Source: Oscarella lobularis (Eukaryota > Porifera > Homoscleromorpha > Homosclerophorida > Oscarellidae). From it: a DNA stretch of 64,000 nt. A model generated the notes under the pieces. That model ran no database searches. It was not told the origin of the DNA and saw only the letters and a list, made by a program, of their open reading frames with translations. The DNA is taken from NCBI RefSeq assembly GCF_947507565.1, contig NC_089179.1, positions 2,311,747 through 2,375,746 of the forward strand, in the 5' to 3' direction. A program made the translations under genes and the position numbers. Positions 33,493 through 43,040 of the stretch are shown one piece after another. How positions within the stretch are numbered: the first letter of the stretch is position 1; each line of letters starts with the position of its first letter.

Positions 33493-33769
33493 TGTAGGCT
33501 CTAGTACCCCCAGACTCTCTCCGCGAGCGGCGAAACCCGTATAAGGGTTGCGCGCGCTCGCTAGGAGAGAGTCTGGGTCTCCGAGGCTAGTTCGGTGGCG
33601 CGTTTGCCACCACCACGTTTTGCCCGCCGCCTCCGTTCGCTTGGGCATTCGGTTGCGCGTTCTGTCCGCCACCTCCGTCGTTGTTCGCTTGCGCATTCGG
33701 TTGCGCGTTCTGTCCGCCGTCCATGTCGCTTCGTCTTCACCAGTCTCTTCGGAGTCGTACGTTTTTCGA

Positions 33770-34235
33770 ATCCGAGTCCTGTCACCAATGTAACGTCGTC
33801 GCCTCTCCTTCGTCGTACGTTCCACACGCTTGGCTCACTCTCGAGTTCGTCAACGATTTTTATTGAAGCTCACTCACGGCACACTCACACTCGACTCGAC
33901 TGACTCGCACACGCACACACTTCCCCTATTAGCACATACACACAACCAATCAACGGCCCGCCTCCACTTAACTAATTAAAATACACAAATGTCCCGGAGT
34001 GCCCTTCACTACACTCGGGCGCTCCCAAAAGGGGCCCGGTTGCTCCAAAAACCGCTTCTTGCACTGCGCGTAGTAGCGAGCGAAGCGTCGCGCGCACGAA
34101 AACGGCGCGAAACGGCGGCGCAGCGACGGTTTCCACGCGACAAAATCGGCAAGATGGCGACGTCCAGGCGCGTTGTCCCGTATTTTCGAAGATTTCCAAG
34201 ATGGCCGTTGGCATTAATTAAGAGAAAAAGGCACT
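33770..34235 (-). other. Possible 5' LTR / leader of the gag-bearing retrotransposon
   Basis: Sequence 5' of the gag start on the minus strand has no coding frame. It includes a run of CACTCACAC-type repeats (33870-33925) and a CAATAAA near 33862 read on the minus strand, and ends ACA before the presumed primer-binding site. LTR boundaries could not be fixed because no second LTR was found. Confidence 0.3.
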
Positions 34236-34239
34236 TGAA

Positions 34240-34935
34240 TTTATTATTGACTAGCTAGCTACACGGCGAATTCTTATTGGTCTCTTCGATGTTATCAGCG
34301 TCGTTCTGTTCGTCTTCTTGTCATGCGCAAAAGAAAATATTTCGAGAGAAGATTAAAATCAGTTAAGGACTATTTAAACTCACCTGCCCCTGCAGCCTCC
34401 ACTTGAACCGTGCAAGCGGCTTCGTCTATAGGTAGTATCAATGATAAGTGAAGACCAAAATCAGTTAAGGATTATTTAAAAAATAGATAATTCTTACCAG
34501 GAGGTAAACGATATATTTGAGAAAGAGAAAAATCAAGGCGCCTAAATTTATTATTGACTACCTTGCTACACGGCGAATTCTTACTGATCTCGTCAATGTT
34601 GTCATCTTCGGCTTCTCGATCGACGGTGCGAAGAGCTTCTAGTCCTGCGCGAAAAAAAGTATTTTGAGTTAAGAACGAAATCGGTTTAGAATTATCTAAA
34701 CTCGCCCGCCTCTGCAGCATTGTTTGCTGCCCGTGCTGGTTCTTGAGGCAATATCATCGAATCGACTTAGGGAAGATAAATGTCAAAATGTGTTATTAAT
34801 ATCCAACTTTCTCACGTTCTTCTAAGTTCCTTATTTCTCCTAAAAAAGTATCACAATTTAGTTATATTTACTATAATCACCTGCTCCGTCGTAACGCCAA
34901 GCACGTTCTTCATCGAGTCATCTCTAAAAAGAGTA
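34240..34935 (-). CDS. Duplicated multi-exon locus, copy 1 (tandem exon cassettes)
   Basis: Minus-strand mini-exons with GT donors alternate with AT-rich introns: DDSMKNVLGVTTEQ (about 34920-34880), EPARAANNAAEAG (about 34735-34695), LEALRTVDREAEDDNIDE to NSPCSK (about 34645-34562), DEAACTVQVEAAGAG (about 34425-34385) and a terminal exon with NDADNIEETNKNSPCS and a stop near 34253. The two longer exons are clearly related, as are the two Ala-rich ones, so an exon pair was duplicated inside the gene. The whole region recurs at 43040-43665. The Tigger element sits about 10 bp upstream of the acceptor of the first exon listed. Function unknown. Confidence 0.5.
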
Positions 34936-35078
34936 CAGTGGAACCTGTTTAATCCGGCCACCCATGGGACGTGACTTTACTGGCCGTAATATTCAGGTGG
35001 TCTCTATAACAAAAAAATTTTTTTGACAAGAACTAGTACTATTAGTGCAGAAGAAAGCAAAGTAGTACAGCAGTAGTT

Positions 35079-36701
35079 CTAGTCATTTTTCTGAAAGTAC
35101 TGATCGATTTTTGCTTGCTTCGTAGATACGATTGACTTCAATTTAGCTTCTTTAATTCTTGTTGAAAGCTCAAACGCAGCTTCAGAAACCTCTTCATTCT
35201 TTCTTTCATTAGCAAACATCTGTAGATTCATTGCAACAAATAAAGCGTGGCCCCATGAATCAATCTGCGACCGTTCGGTTTCATCGTCCTCTTCTTCTTC
35301 CTCAGCATCGCTAACTACTTCCTTTTCTTGCAAAGTAGATCTTTTCCCGAGATTTTCAATTGCCGCGACACGCAACTTTTCTTTCCAGTCGTCTCCCTCG
35401 ATCGTGTAGCATGTTTCAACGTCATCATCAAAAGCAGCATATTCAGCGCCTGAAACGATTTCCGGACTAATCTTGTCAATTAGGCCTTGCAACTCTGATT
35501 CATCATTTTCTGCGTCATCCTCCAAACCTTCAAATGGATCGACGTCTTCCTCCTGTTTAGGAATTGCTCCACTGCTTCTAAAGCAATTCCTTATGGTACT
35601 TCTTTGGACGTCATTCCAAGCTCTCTTCACGAATCTAATAGCTGTCAAAAGGTCTACACTCTTGGCGATTTCGGAGGCAGAAAGAGTTGTTTGGTCGATT
35701 ACAGCAAGAACGTGCTGAAGAAGGAGACGACGATACATAACCTTGAAATTTTTTATTATCCCAGCATCTAAAGGCTGAACTCTGGATGTTGCATTTTTTG
35801 GGAGAAAGATAATTGTGACATTGGACAGCTTTAGAGAAGGATCATGGGTGGGAGCGTTGTCAGCGAGAAGAACGACTTTCTTTCCACATCTTTCCAATTC
35901 TGCATTCCAAGCTGTAAGCATTTTTTTCCAAATGTCTCGTGTCATCCATGCCTTGCTGTTCGAGTAATAGGGAATTCCGCACGGTCTACGAATGTCTCGA
36001 ACGATTTTGAAACATCGTGGCTTCTCGGATCGTCCAATTATTACAGGTGGCAACTTTTCACCTGCGGCACTAGCAAAATGAACGACCGTAATCCTCTCCT
36101 TTGATTGTTTTCCTCCACTGCACTTCTGTTTTTTCTGTCCCAGTGTCTTGTTTGGAAGAGCTCAAAAAAAGCAGGCGGTCTCGTCTACATTCCAAACTTC
36201 GGTGTCGTCACAGCCGAGGAGAAGTTCTGAGAGTCTTTCTTTCCAAGAATCTACTAATTCATCAGGAACAGATGCTGCTTCTCCGCTGATTGTAAACTGA
36301 GCAATTCCGCGGCGCTTTTTGAAGTTTTCCAACCATCCATTAGAGGCTTTGAACTCGGATTCACCCATAGCAACTGCGATTTTCAGCGCCTCGTCTTGTA
36401 ACATCGGCCCAGTCACCGGAACTCCCCTCTGTCTCGCTAACGAGAACCAATTGTAGACAGCGTCGTTTAGGGCGCTCTCACGCTTTCGTTTACGCGAAGA
36501 AGGACAGCATTCTTGAAAATCCTTTACAATAGCGTCTCTGCTTTTCAAGATGCTCTGAATCTGTGTTTTCCCGCAGTCGAAAGCTTTAGCTATTTGTCGC
36601 GAACCGTGATCTGGATGGTGCTTGGCATATTCAAGCACGGAAACTTTTTCTTTCAGGGTCAATTCGACGCGTGCTCGACGTCCTTGGCCTCGTGCTTCCA
36701 T
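35079..36701 (-). pseudogene. Pogo/Tigger-class transposase with one in-frame stop
   Basis: A 540-codon frame begins MEARGQGRRARVELTLKEKV. It has a Psq-type helix-turn-helix (residues 10-60), a CENP-B/Tc5-type second DNA-binding domain (about 75-150, LNDAVYNWFSLARQRG then NGWLENFKKRRG), and a DDE_1 catalytic domain. The catalytic aspartates are visible in WNVDETACFF, LLADNAPTHD and RVQPLDAG. A long acidic C-terminal region follows. The last residues contain QAKIDQYF, a perfect PIP-box (Q-x-x-I-x-x-Y-F), as known for Drosophila pogo. The single defect is a TGA at 36164-36162, where the frame simply continues, consistent with CGA to TGA at a CpG. A nuclear cut-and-paste enzyme is inferred. Confidence 0.88.
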
Positions 36702-36724
36702 GTTTGAGTGCGCATGCGGAAATC
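36702..36724. promoter_or_regulatory. 23-bp gap between divergent start codons
   Basis: Only TTTGAGTGCGCATGCGGAAATC-like sequence separates the transposase ATG (36701) from the HIRAN ATG (36725). The two transcripts must therefore overlap at their 5' ends or start inside each other's coding sequence. The GCGCATGCGG palindrome could be a shared factor site. Inference only. Confidence 0.35.
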
Positions 36725-37081
36725 ATGGACGCCTTTGCATATCACTCCTACGTCCGAGGGCATCATGTCTATCAAACCAACTGGGCCCCGATTATCGGAG
36801 AAACTCTGTTTGTGCAAAGGGAGCCTGAAAATCACCACGATCTGCATGCTGTGGCAGTAAGAAAAGGAGACGAAATCGTTGGACACGTGCCACGCGGGAT
36901 TAGTCGTGTAACTGCCTACTTTCTAGCACGAGAAAGCAGTTCTGTAGAGTGCGAAGTTACTGGACCGCGGGTCAACAGGGGAGTCGGACATGGCCTTGAG
37001 GTTCCATGCATGTATCGCTTCTCAGGGAAGAAATCTCACATTAAAAGACTAAAAGAATTGTTATTGTCTAAAACTAAGTAA
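36725..37081 (+). CDS. HIRAN-domain protein encoded by the Tigger element
   Basis: An intact 118-residue frame consists almost entirely of one HIRAN domain: YHSYVRGHHVYQ, GETLFVQREPENHHD, HAVAVRKGDEIVGHVPRGIS and a C-terminal basic helix (KKSHIKRLKELL). Known HIRAN domains in HLTF and Rad5-type proteins bind the 3' end of single-stranded DNA at stalled forks. Here the domain stands alone without helicase or RING parts. I chose the ATG at 36725 because the domain starts four codons later; an ATG at 36671 would overlap the transposase start. It lies inside the transposon ends, 205 bp from the right terminus, so it moves with the element. A role in targeting transposition to replication forks is inference. 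Confidence 0.85.
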   Translation: MDAFAYHSYVRGHHVYQTNWAPIIGETLFVQREPENHHDLHAVAVRKGDEIVGHVPRGISRVTAYFLARESSSVECEVTGPRVNRGVGHGLEVPCMYRFSGKKSHIKRLKELLLSKTK

Positions 37082-37289
37082 TATTGGTGCTATTGGTCGC
37101 TATGCAGAGGTGAAAAATACACAGTGAAAAATTTTGGTGTGGCCGCATTACCGCAATAACCAGGTGGTCGCTATACCGAGAGAGTTTCTGAATAAATTGT
37201 ACTACGATTCGCCGGGACTTGATGCAAGTGGTCGTAATAAACAGGTGGCCGCCCTAACAAGGTGGCCGTTAGGACAGGTTCCACTGTAT

Positions 37290-38265
37290 TAATTACTGGT
37301 ACAGTGCACCCAAGCATAAACTTCCTCACTTTAAAGCGCGCTAGCGCCTTCGTCCAATGTCGTGCGTCATCGGGAATGACATCATTAGAATCCTCTGTCC
37401 CGTAGGATTCCAATGATGTAAGGCGCGTAGGCGTTCGATGAAGGTCACGTGCTGCTACGTAATTGGCTCGTTGCGTATGCGACGGATAGGTTCCCTTCGT
37501 GACGCCCTAGCGCGCTACCACTACTGTGATACCGTTTCTTCGTTTTTTACGTATTACACGGCAGAATAATTTCGTACTTGCTTAGAAAAGAAACGGGCAG
37601 TACCACAGTAAATCGTTCAGCGCGTTTTACTGTCTTTTTTGGTGTGGGACCTTGCGCGCGCTAGCCACGCGCATGACAACGAATAACTTCTAAACTACGC
37701 GAAAAATTAAAAATCGCCTAAACCAAATTTTTTAGCTTTCTTTTTATGTCGTTTCGCGAGGGCGCGGAATCGCGAATTGCCTCGTAGGCTCTAAGAAACG
37801 CCCTGAGCAACGATACTTTACAGCGAAATTGTGGGCAAACGAAAAACCGAACTCAAAATCGCTTCGACCAATATTTAGAAAAGTGTAGGTTGTTGCATTC
37901 CGAAGAAAGAAGTAGAGTAGTTACGTAGGGATTGACGCCAGGAAACGGCGAAAAGTACTTTTGCAATATCGTGAAGGATTACTCTCTATCAGTATGCATG
38001 CGATCGACTGATCCTTCTACCAAATCTTAGAGAAAGGATCGTTTCGCGTAAGCGAAAAGATAGTAAATCTTTCTCATTTTGAATTACGCGGCTAAATCCG
38101 GGGAAGGGTCACGTGGGAACCTTATGCGTTACTTTACGTCGCCCTTCATCGCGAAAGTTCGTGACAGATGTCTATCTTGTGGACAAAAGGCAGACCTCAA
38201 TGCCACGGAATAGAAGATAATTTTACAACAATGGCATAGTCAACGGATTTTCTCTCGACACTGCG
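37290..38265. other. Intergenic, no gene seen
   Basis: About 975 bp without a convincing frame between the Tigger insertion and the next gene. It presumably includes the promoter of the plus-strand gene starting at 38266. Confidence 0.4.
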
Positions 38266-39721
38266 ATGACAGAAGACGATATTGCATGCGCAATACTTGA
38301 GATGTTTCCTACTCTTGGATTACTGCCAGTGCCAAGGTACAAATGATCTATCCCGTTTTGTATGTGTTATGTTTTCCTGCTATAGGTTTGAGTTTGTGCG
38401 GTTAGTTCGGAGCGAAATACATCCTGCACGGGTTACAGCAGAACCTGTTTGGACGGGGGGTTCCTTAATTAAGCACATCGTTGGCCAGGGTCAGGTTTAC
38501 GTTCGCGCGTTGCACGAGCTACAATCACAAGTTACAGGTTGACTCTGTCCAATAATACACTTTTTATTTTGAAAAATTAATTGAACTTCTGTGCAGATGA
38601 GTCACGCTATAGTGGTTGAAGACGACGAAACTGCTCCAGGGGTAAGACAGTCGTCGTTTACACACCCTCCTCACAAACTGCTTTTAGGAAGAGTCCAGTG
38701 TGCATCAGTCTGCTACGCGATCATCTGACATTCCGCGTGACGCGACTTCTAGAACGCGTACTCTGTCACATCGGCCAGCTGCGGCCATACCTCCCTTGTC
38801 AACGCCTAGAACGCCTAGAACGCCTAGAACGCCTCTTTCACACCAGGATGGGCGTACGTCCGCTCAGTCATCCGTTCCCACAACAACTGACGTTCGACAG
38901 CAATCACTGGAGGATGAGCACGACGTTAGCTACTAATTTGGCGAAGTTATACAATTTTCCGCTAAGACGTCCTCTTTATAAATAGGCGATGGTTGAAGAG
39001 CTGACTGCCATTTTTGGCGAACCACGACCATCTCCTAGTGCTGTGCGACAGCTGGTACGAAGCTGCCAGTGGAACATTAACGAAGCAGCCAATGTGTACT
39101 TTCTTGGTAAAACAAAAACGCACGCGTCGGACGCAGAGGAGTCGACGGTAGAACAGCAGGGCAGGGGACTTGAGCTGTTCATCAATACTTGCCTCGATGA
39201 CACTTTGCCGTGGGCTCCTCTCAATGTCGACCGTCACGAGCCCATATTTCCCCAAGCCATGACTCTGTACAAGCGTCCGAACTTTGATTTCGGCGAAGGC
39301 TGAACGTGTCCTTTGCAGACGACGTTATTTATATCGGTTTGATACGTCCCATTGAAGAGCAGTCGTCTCAAGAAATAAGGGCCTACGAGTATTTTCTGCA
39401 ATTCGTTCGCAATTTCAGCAAGGACTACGGTAAGACAAAAACACGAATAACTGCTAATCACGCAACTTCCTTTCTTTAGAGGATAAGGCAAACTTTGGGC
39501 GCTGGATGAGGTTCTGGACGGGCATATTGTGCATGCCTACAGTTAACAAGTCCTTGGAGATCGGATACCAACTGAGCGAGGAAACTGGTCAGGGAGGATT
39601 GTTCATTGCGCAAACGTGTTTCAAGCGCCTTCTTCTGCCACTGGTACACAAGTCTTTTGATGAGTTTGAAAAAGCAGGTCGTCTAAGCATTTCAGACGGT
39701 ATGGGGTACGGGCTGTACTAA
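38266..39721 (+). CDS. HECT-type ubiquitin-ligase-like gene, seven exons, probably defective
   Basis: Exons 38266-38336, 38386-38530, 38597-38641, 38688-38924, 38986-39303 join in phase through GT-AG introns of 46-66 bp; after a frame break at about 39301 exons continue to 39429 and 39480-39721. The protein starts MTEDDIACAILEMF. It has a Ser/Thr/Pro linker with a PRTPRTPRTP repeat, a UBA-like helix pair (VRQLVRSCQWNINEAANVYF), then a HECT C-lobe (RWMRFWTG, AQTCFKRLLLP with the likely catalytic Cys, GMGYGLY end). Most of the HECT N-lobe is absent and a one-base shift precedes DDVIYIGLIRP. It is a decayed or very unusual HECT protein. AATAAA signals occur at 39877 and 39892. Confidence 0.6.
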
Positions 39722-39876
39722 TTTGATATTTTTCAATGAGTGAGTCAAAACAAAAAAGGTTTTTTGGCGCAAGGTTTTCACTAGCGTATTTTCATCGTTT
39801 GATTGAAGTGATTTTAATAGCAGCGCTCCCTTTTTACGGCTTGTTTTGCCTACGAGCGCTCAAACCTTTAGGGACA

Positions 39877-39897
39877 AATAAAGTAATAAGCAATAAA
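39877..39897 (+). terminator. Polyadenylation signals for the HECT-like gene
   Basis: Two AATAAA hexamers (39877-39882 and 39892-39897) lie about 160 bp after the stop codon at 39721, the usual position for 3' end formation. Confidence 0.45.
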
Positions 39898-39984
39898 ATA
39901 TATCTTCTCAAGCACACACACATTAACAGACGGGCTCGTGGCGAGAGTTTCTTGGAGAGTTCGAGGTTTGCTGTCACCCATCAG

Positions 39985-40240
39985 CTTCCGACGATCTCAA
40001 CGATTTGCAGCACCTGAGCAATCTGCCAATGGACTAATTTTCCGCTCCCGTCTCTTCCATCGGTGAAATTCCTGGTTATCTAACCTAACATTTGCTGATT
40101 GTCTTCATCGCCCAATCGGCCAATCCGGTCAATCGTAGATTCGACGGCGAGGCGCATGTCACTGAAAGGTCTGAGGACCTCGTCAACGATCCTGCTAGTC
40201 AAGAGGAACTAGAAAGAAGAGAGATTATTTAAACGTCGCG
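39985..40240 (-). CDS. Partial coding region of unknown function
   Basis: Minus-strand coding signal runs from about 40240: RIVDEVLRPFSDMRLAVEST, then RIGRLGDEDNQQML followed by a TAG or donor-like GTTAGA. It continues ITRNFTDGRDGSGKLVHW and IAQVLQIVEIVGS to a stop near 39988. It resembles a helical protein exon pair. No domain is recognised. A start upstream was not found. Confidence 0.35.
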
Positions 40241-40639
40241 TTTCGTAAATGTTGTTCGATTCCACTCCGTCTCTTAAGTGAAGATCCCTACTACGTCAAC
40301 GCTTGGAAGTTGTTCTTGTTGATTCCCCAGTTTGTGTTGCAAAATCTTGGGCGATGGGGATCATCAGAAGAAAAGAGAGGCAAAAACTTTCATCGTCGAT
40401 TTCAAGAAAAGAAATGGAGGGTCCTATACGAGTCGTCTTCTCAGCGTCGAAAGAATAGCTTAAAGGAGCATCACTTTCGTCACAATGAGCAGAATGCACT
40501 TCCCACCGAAATCGCCAAGGCAGTGAAATCCAAAGTGAAATTTATCGAACTTTCTCTAACAGCGAATCTGCTGACATCGTCTGGCATTGCTCCATCAAAC
40601 GGAGAAACTTTCTCCAGCTGAAGTCAAAGCATCCACGGT

Positions 40640-41235
40640 CCGGTTCATGTCTGCAGCTATTCCACCAGGGAGCAACGGGTTCTAGTCGACGTGCAAACTT
40701 TGCAGAACGCTTTGCGCCGTTGCCCTAAAGGCTTTGGAGGCAGTATTGATGGGTTGCGTTTTGGGCATCACGAAATTTTCTTTGATGGACATGAAACGGC
40801 GTCTTTGCTTCGGGATTTCTGCAACAACTTTCTCGCTGGTCGACTACACCATCTTCTGTGGCGACGGTCCTCGCCGGGACAAAGCTTATCGCTCTCCGTA
40901 AAGCAAACGACGACGTTCGATCAATTGCAGTAGGAAATTGTCTTCGGCGTTTGACGGCAGAAGCTGCTTGCTCTCTACTCGAACCGAAAATCGAATCATT
41001 CCTTTCACCGCGCCAGTTTGGCGTCTGCACTCCCGGTGGTGCCCATCTCATGATCCACCTTATTCAGTTCGTCTTCCGCGACCATCCGGACTAGATACTT
41101 CTAAAGAGAGACAGAAAGGATGCATTCAATTCGGTGTCTAGAAAGGATCTGCTACACAACGTTCGGGATCATTTTTCAAGTTGCTTGCCTTCTTTTCTAA
41201 ATGCTACATCCTTACACTAGTTTCGAATACTTTTG
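40640..41235 (+). pseudogene. Non-LTR retrotransposon reverse transcriptase, N-terminal fragment
   Basis: Plus-strand segments in order are CPKGFGGSIDGLRFGHHE, FCNNFLAGRLHHLLW, LAGTKLIALRKANDDVRSIA with VGNCLRRL, SPRQFGVCTPGGAHLMIH and, after a stop, DRKDAFNSVSRKDLL. This is the approach to motif A of a reverse transcriptase (GxR-x-IAVG, QxGV-x-x-GGA, D-x-x-(N/D)AFN). At least one frameshift (near 40855) and one stop (41092) are present, and motif C is absent. It may belong to the same family as the C-terminal fragment at 25.5 kb. Confidence 0.6.
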
Positions 41236-41239
41236 AGAA

Positions 41240-43040
41240 ACTACGCTTGCGCACTTGTGTACTTCTTCAGACCTGCAGTTAGTTAGTTAGGACAACCAAC
41301 CTGAAAACGACTGTAGCGGCACAGCAGATACTTAGCTCTACACTATGTACGGGAAGTATGTACAGGTATGATTAAACAGTATGAGTCATAAACGTTACTC
41401 ATCCACGTGCAAATTAATAATGTCAATATGTGACCAAGGTGAATAAGTAATATTATGACCTTAGGGTACGTAAGGTAAACATAAATATGAATTTTTTTGA
41501 ATCTAAAATATTTTACCATACGGCAAAAAATGGGAGGCTGCGCATGATAGCCAACATCGGGTCTGTGATGGTCGGGGTTTAACCCCGCGAACACACCACT
41601 GGTTTGTCCTGAGTACGGTCCCAAAGAAAAACCTTTTTTGCCCAACATCACCTTATGAGAGCCCTTGTTCCCACCCATAAGGTAAGATATATCATGCATT
41701 CTTTAGAACCATTAATGGAATGTTAGGGTCCAATCCCGACAGGGTCATTATTCTCAAGTTTATGTTTGAGATACTGAGGGGATGCTCAAGCACCCGTACC
41801 CCCATTTAGATGCGGCACTGGCCGGATTCTGGCAGTCGGGAACTTTCAGCGCGCAGTAGGGCTTTGGCCCAAAATCGTTTTTAGATTTGCTTGCTTTTCG
41901 TCATTATGTCATTAGGAAAAAAACGCGTCAAACTGTTTACTACATGGGAGTGCCAAAATCGTCTCCGAAGATTTCCCAACGGGTCCTTCAAATTCGGGCG
42001 AAGAGAGACGCCTCGGTTGACCCGCTGGCTCAATGAACTTAACAAAATCAAGCTGTGTCGAAGAAGAAAACGACGAAGCCGCCTATACCTGCGGATACCA
42101 TCAAGCTGGCGGCGAAAATGCAGTTTCGTCGTTGCCTTCGTCTCAAGCACAAGCGCCCGCCGCGCCGGTACCAGTTGTGCCCGAATCCATCGCGCCTGCA
42201 GCCGCGCTCGCCGAGACCGCACCGACTGTTCCCGCATCCACTGTGCTCGCATCGACCCTGCCCGCGCATGTAAATTGGCGTATCAAAACTAAACTACTAA
42301 ACATCATCCCGCTAGTAGCCTACATTTATTGTTTTCAGAAGTGCAATCCTCGTCGCAGACTCACAGTCGTAGAAGCAGGAGCCCTACAATTTAGCTCTAA
42401 AGTATAATGATCATTGCTGAGTGCGATTCCCAGAGCTTACGCTACAATTCGCAAATCGGCGCCCTTGCAAAATTACATGAAATATATAGCTAACAACTTC
42501 GGTTGAGACAATTTTAAATCTTTTGCTTGGTTCTTTTGCTTATATCGAGTCTTTTTCCATCCCTATATCAACCTTTTTCCAAAGGAAAATTTTTTACTCT
42601 TGTTTGAAGACATTTTTTTTCTTGAAAGCTGTCTCAAATTGTTCATTTTTATTTTGTGCCTTTGCTTCTTCGAAAACAGAGGGAAGTTTTACGTTCCGGA
42701 TAAGGCCGGTAATGCCAGCCCGTCCCGGAGAATGCTTGTCAGTTACCGATGAAGTTCAACAGATGGAGATTTCGAGGGCGAAAGGCACGAACTGTGAAAA
42801 ATCGTAATCAACTTTCTGAAGCGGGTTTGTTCATAGCGTCGTCGTTTTTAGATATCGATCGGGTGATAAGATGAGGAAGAATGACGACGCGACAAGGGGA
42901 GTGCCTTCGGGGAGACAAGGGCCTCGAGAGAGTTAGGAAAGGACTTCCGCATCATCTCGAAACGCTGTGATGTTTTCATCACGGTACACTAACAAGAAAG
43001 GAAAGCTGTCGGAGAATGGGAAAACCCTTTTTCAAAAGAA
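41240..43040. other. No confident gene; Ala/Pro-rich frames
   Basis: A plus frame from 41906 (MSLGKKRVKLFTTWECQNRL) is protein-like for about 45 codons. The overlapping 42033-42407 frame is Ala/Pro-rich from a CG-rich degenerate repeat (42140-42270). Minus frame 41699-41343 contains DVGYHAQPPIFCRM. None is recognised and no splice model was found. Confidence 0.3.

Larger units (their letters stand above)
32255..33589. mobile_element. 1.3-kb element with compound hairpin termini, inserted in gag
   Basis: Both ends begin TAGCCTCGG, then CCCAGACTCTC. Each terminus then folds back: CCCAGACTCTCC pairs with GGAGAGTCTGGG at 32268-32313 on the left, and with one more TC unit at 33510-33577 on the right. 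CCACCGAAC and CAACCGAAC flank it (8 of 9 bases), consistent with a 9-bp Mutator-type target duplication. Its interior contains two further MITEs and no transposase. Confidence 0.6.
31829..33724 (-). pseudogene. LTR-retrotransposon gag, split by nested transposons
   Basis: From an ATG at 33724 a Gln/Asn/Gly-rich N-terminus runs to ANAPPN at 33590. A 1,335-bp insertion follows, and the frame resumes at 32254 with PIVPPPNPNGPPNPN. Next comes a typical gag capsid core: FQRWIRQFEACSDAN, MLPTFLKSRAWAIFERV, and a helix ending ESIEQYSANQ near 31845. With the insertion and one target duplication removed the frame is continuous. Homology ends abruptly at about 31840, so the zinc knuckle and pol are missing. 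Just 5' of the ATG, minus-strand TTGGTGACAGGACTCGG after ACA (33791-33770) looks like an LTR end and primer-binding site. Confidence 0.6.
34936..37286. mobile_element. Complete Tigger/pogo transposon carrying a HIRAN gene
   Basis: The element starts CAGTGGAACCTGTTTAATCC and ends GGACAGGTTCCACTG, flanked by TA (34934-34935 and 37287-37288). Subterminal repeats of the GGTGGYCG-x-TATAAC type occur near both ends. It encodes a pogo-class transposase (36701-35079, minus) and, divergently, a HIRAN-domain protein (36725-37081, plus). The start codons are 23 bp apart. The paralogous locus at 43640-43665 shows the uninterrupted target (AAGAGTATTAATTACTGGTA), confirming insertion at TA. One nonsense codon in the transposase means this copy is probably inactive unless supplied in trans. 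Confidence 0.9.

Noticed and set aside
33448..33827. Arg/Thr-rich minus-strand frames near 33.6 kb as separate genes
   Set aside because: They are other-frame readings of the Gln/Asn/Gly-rich gag N-terminus.
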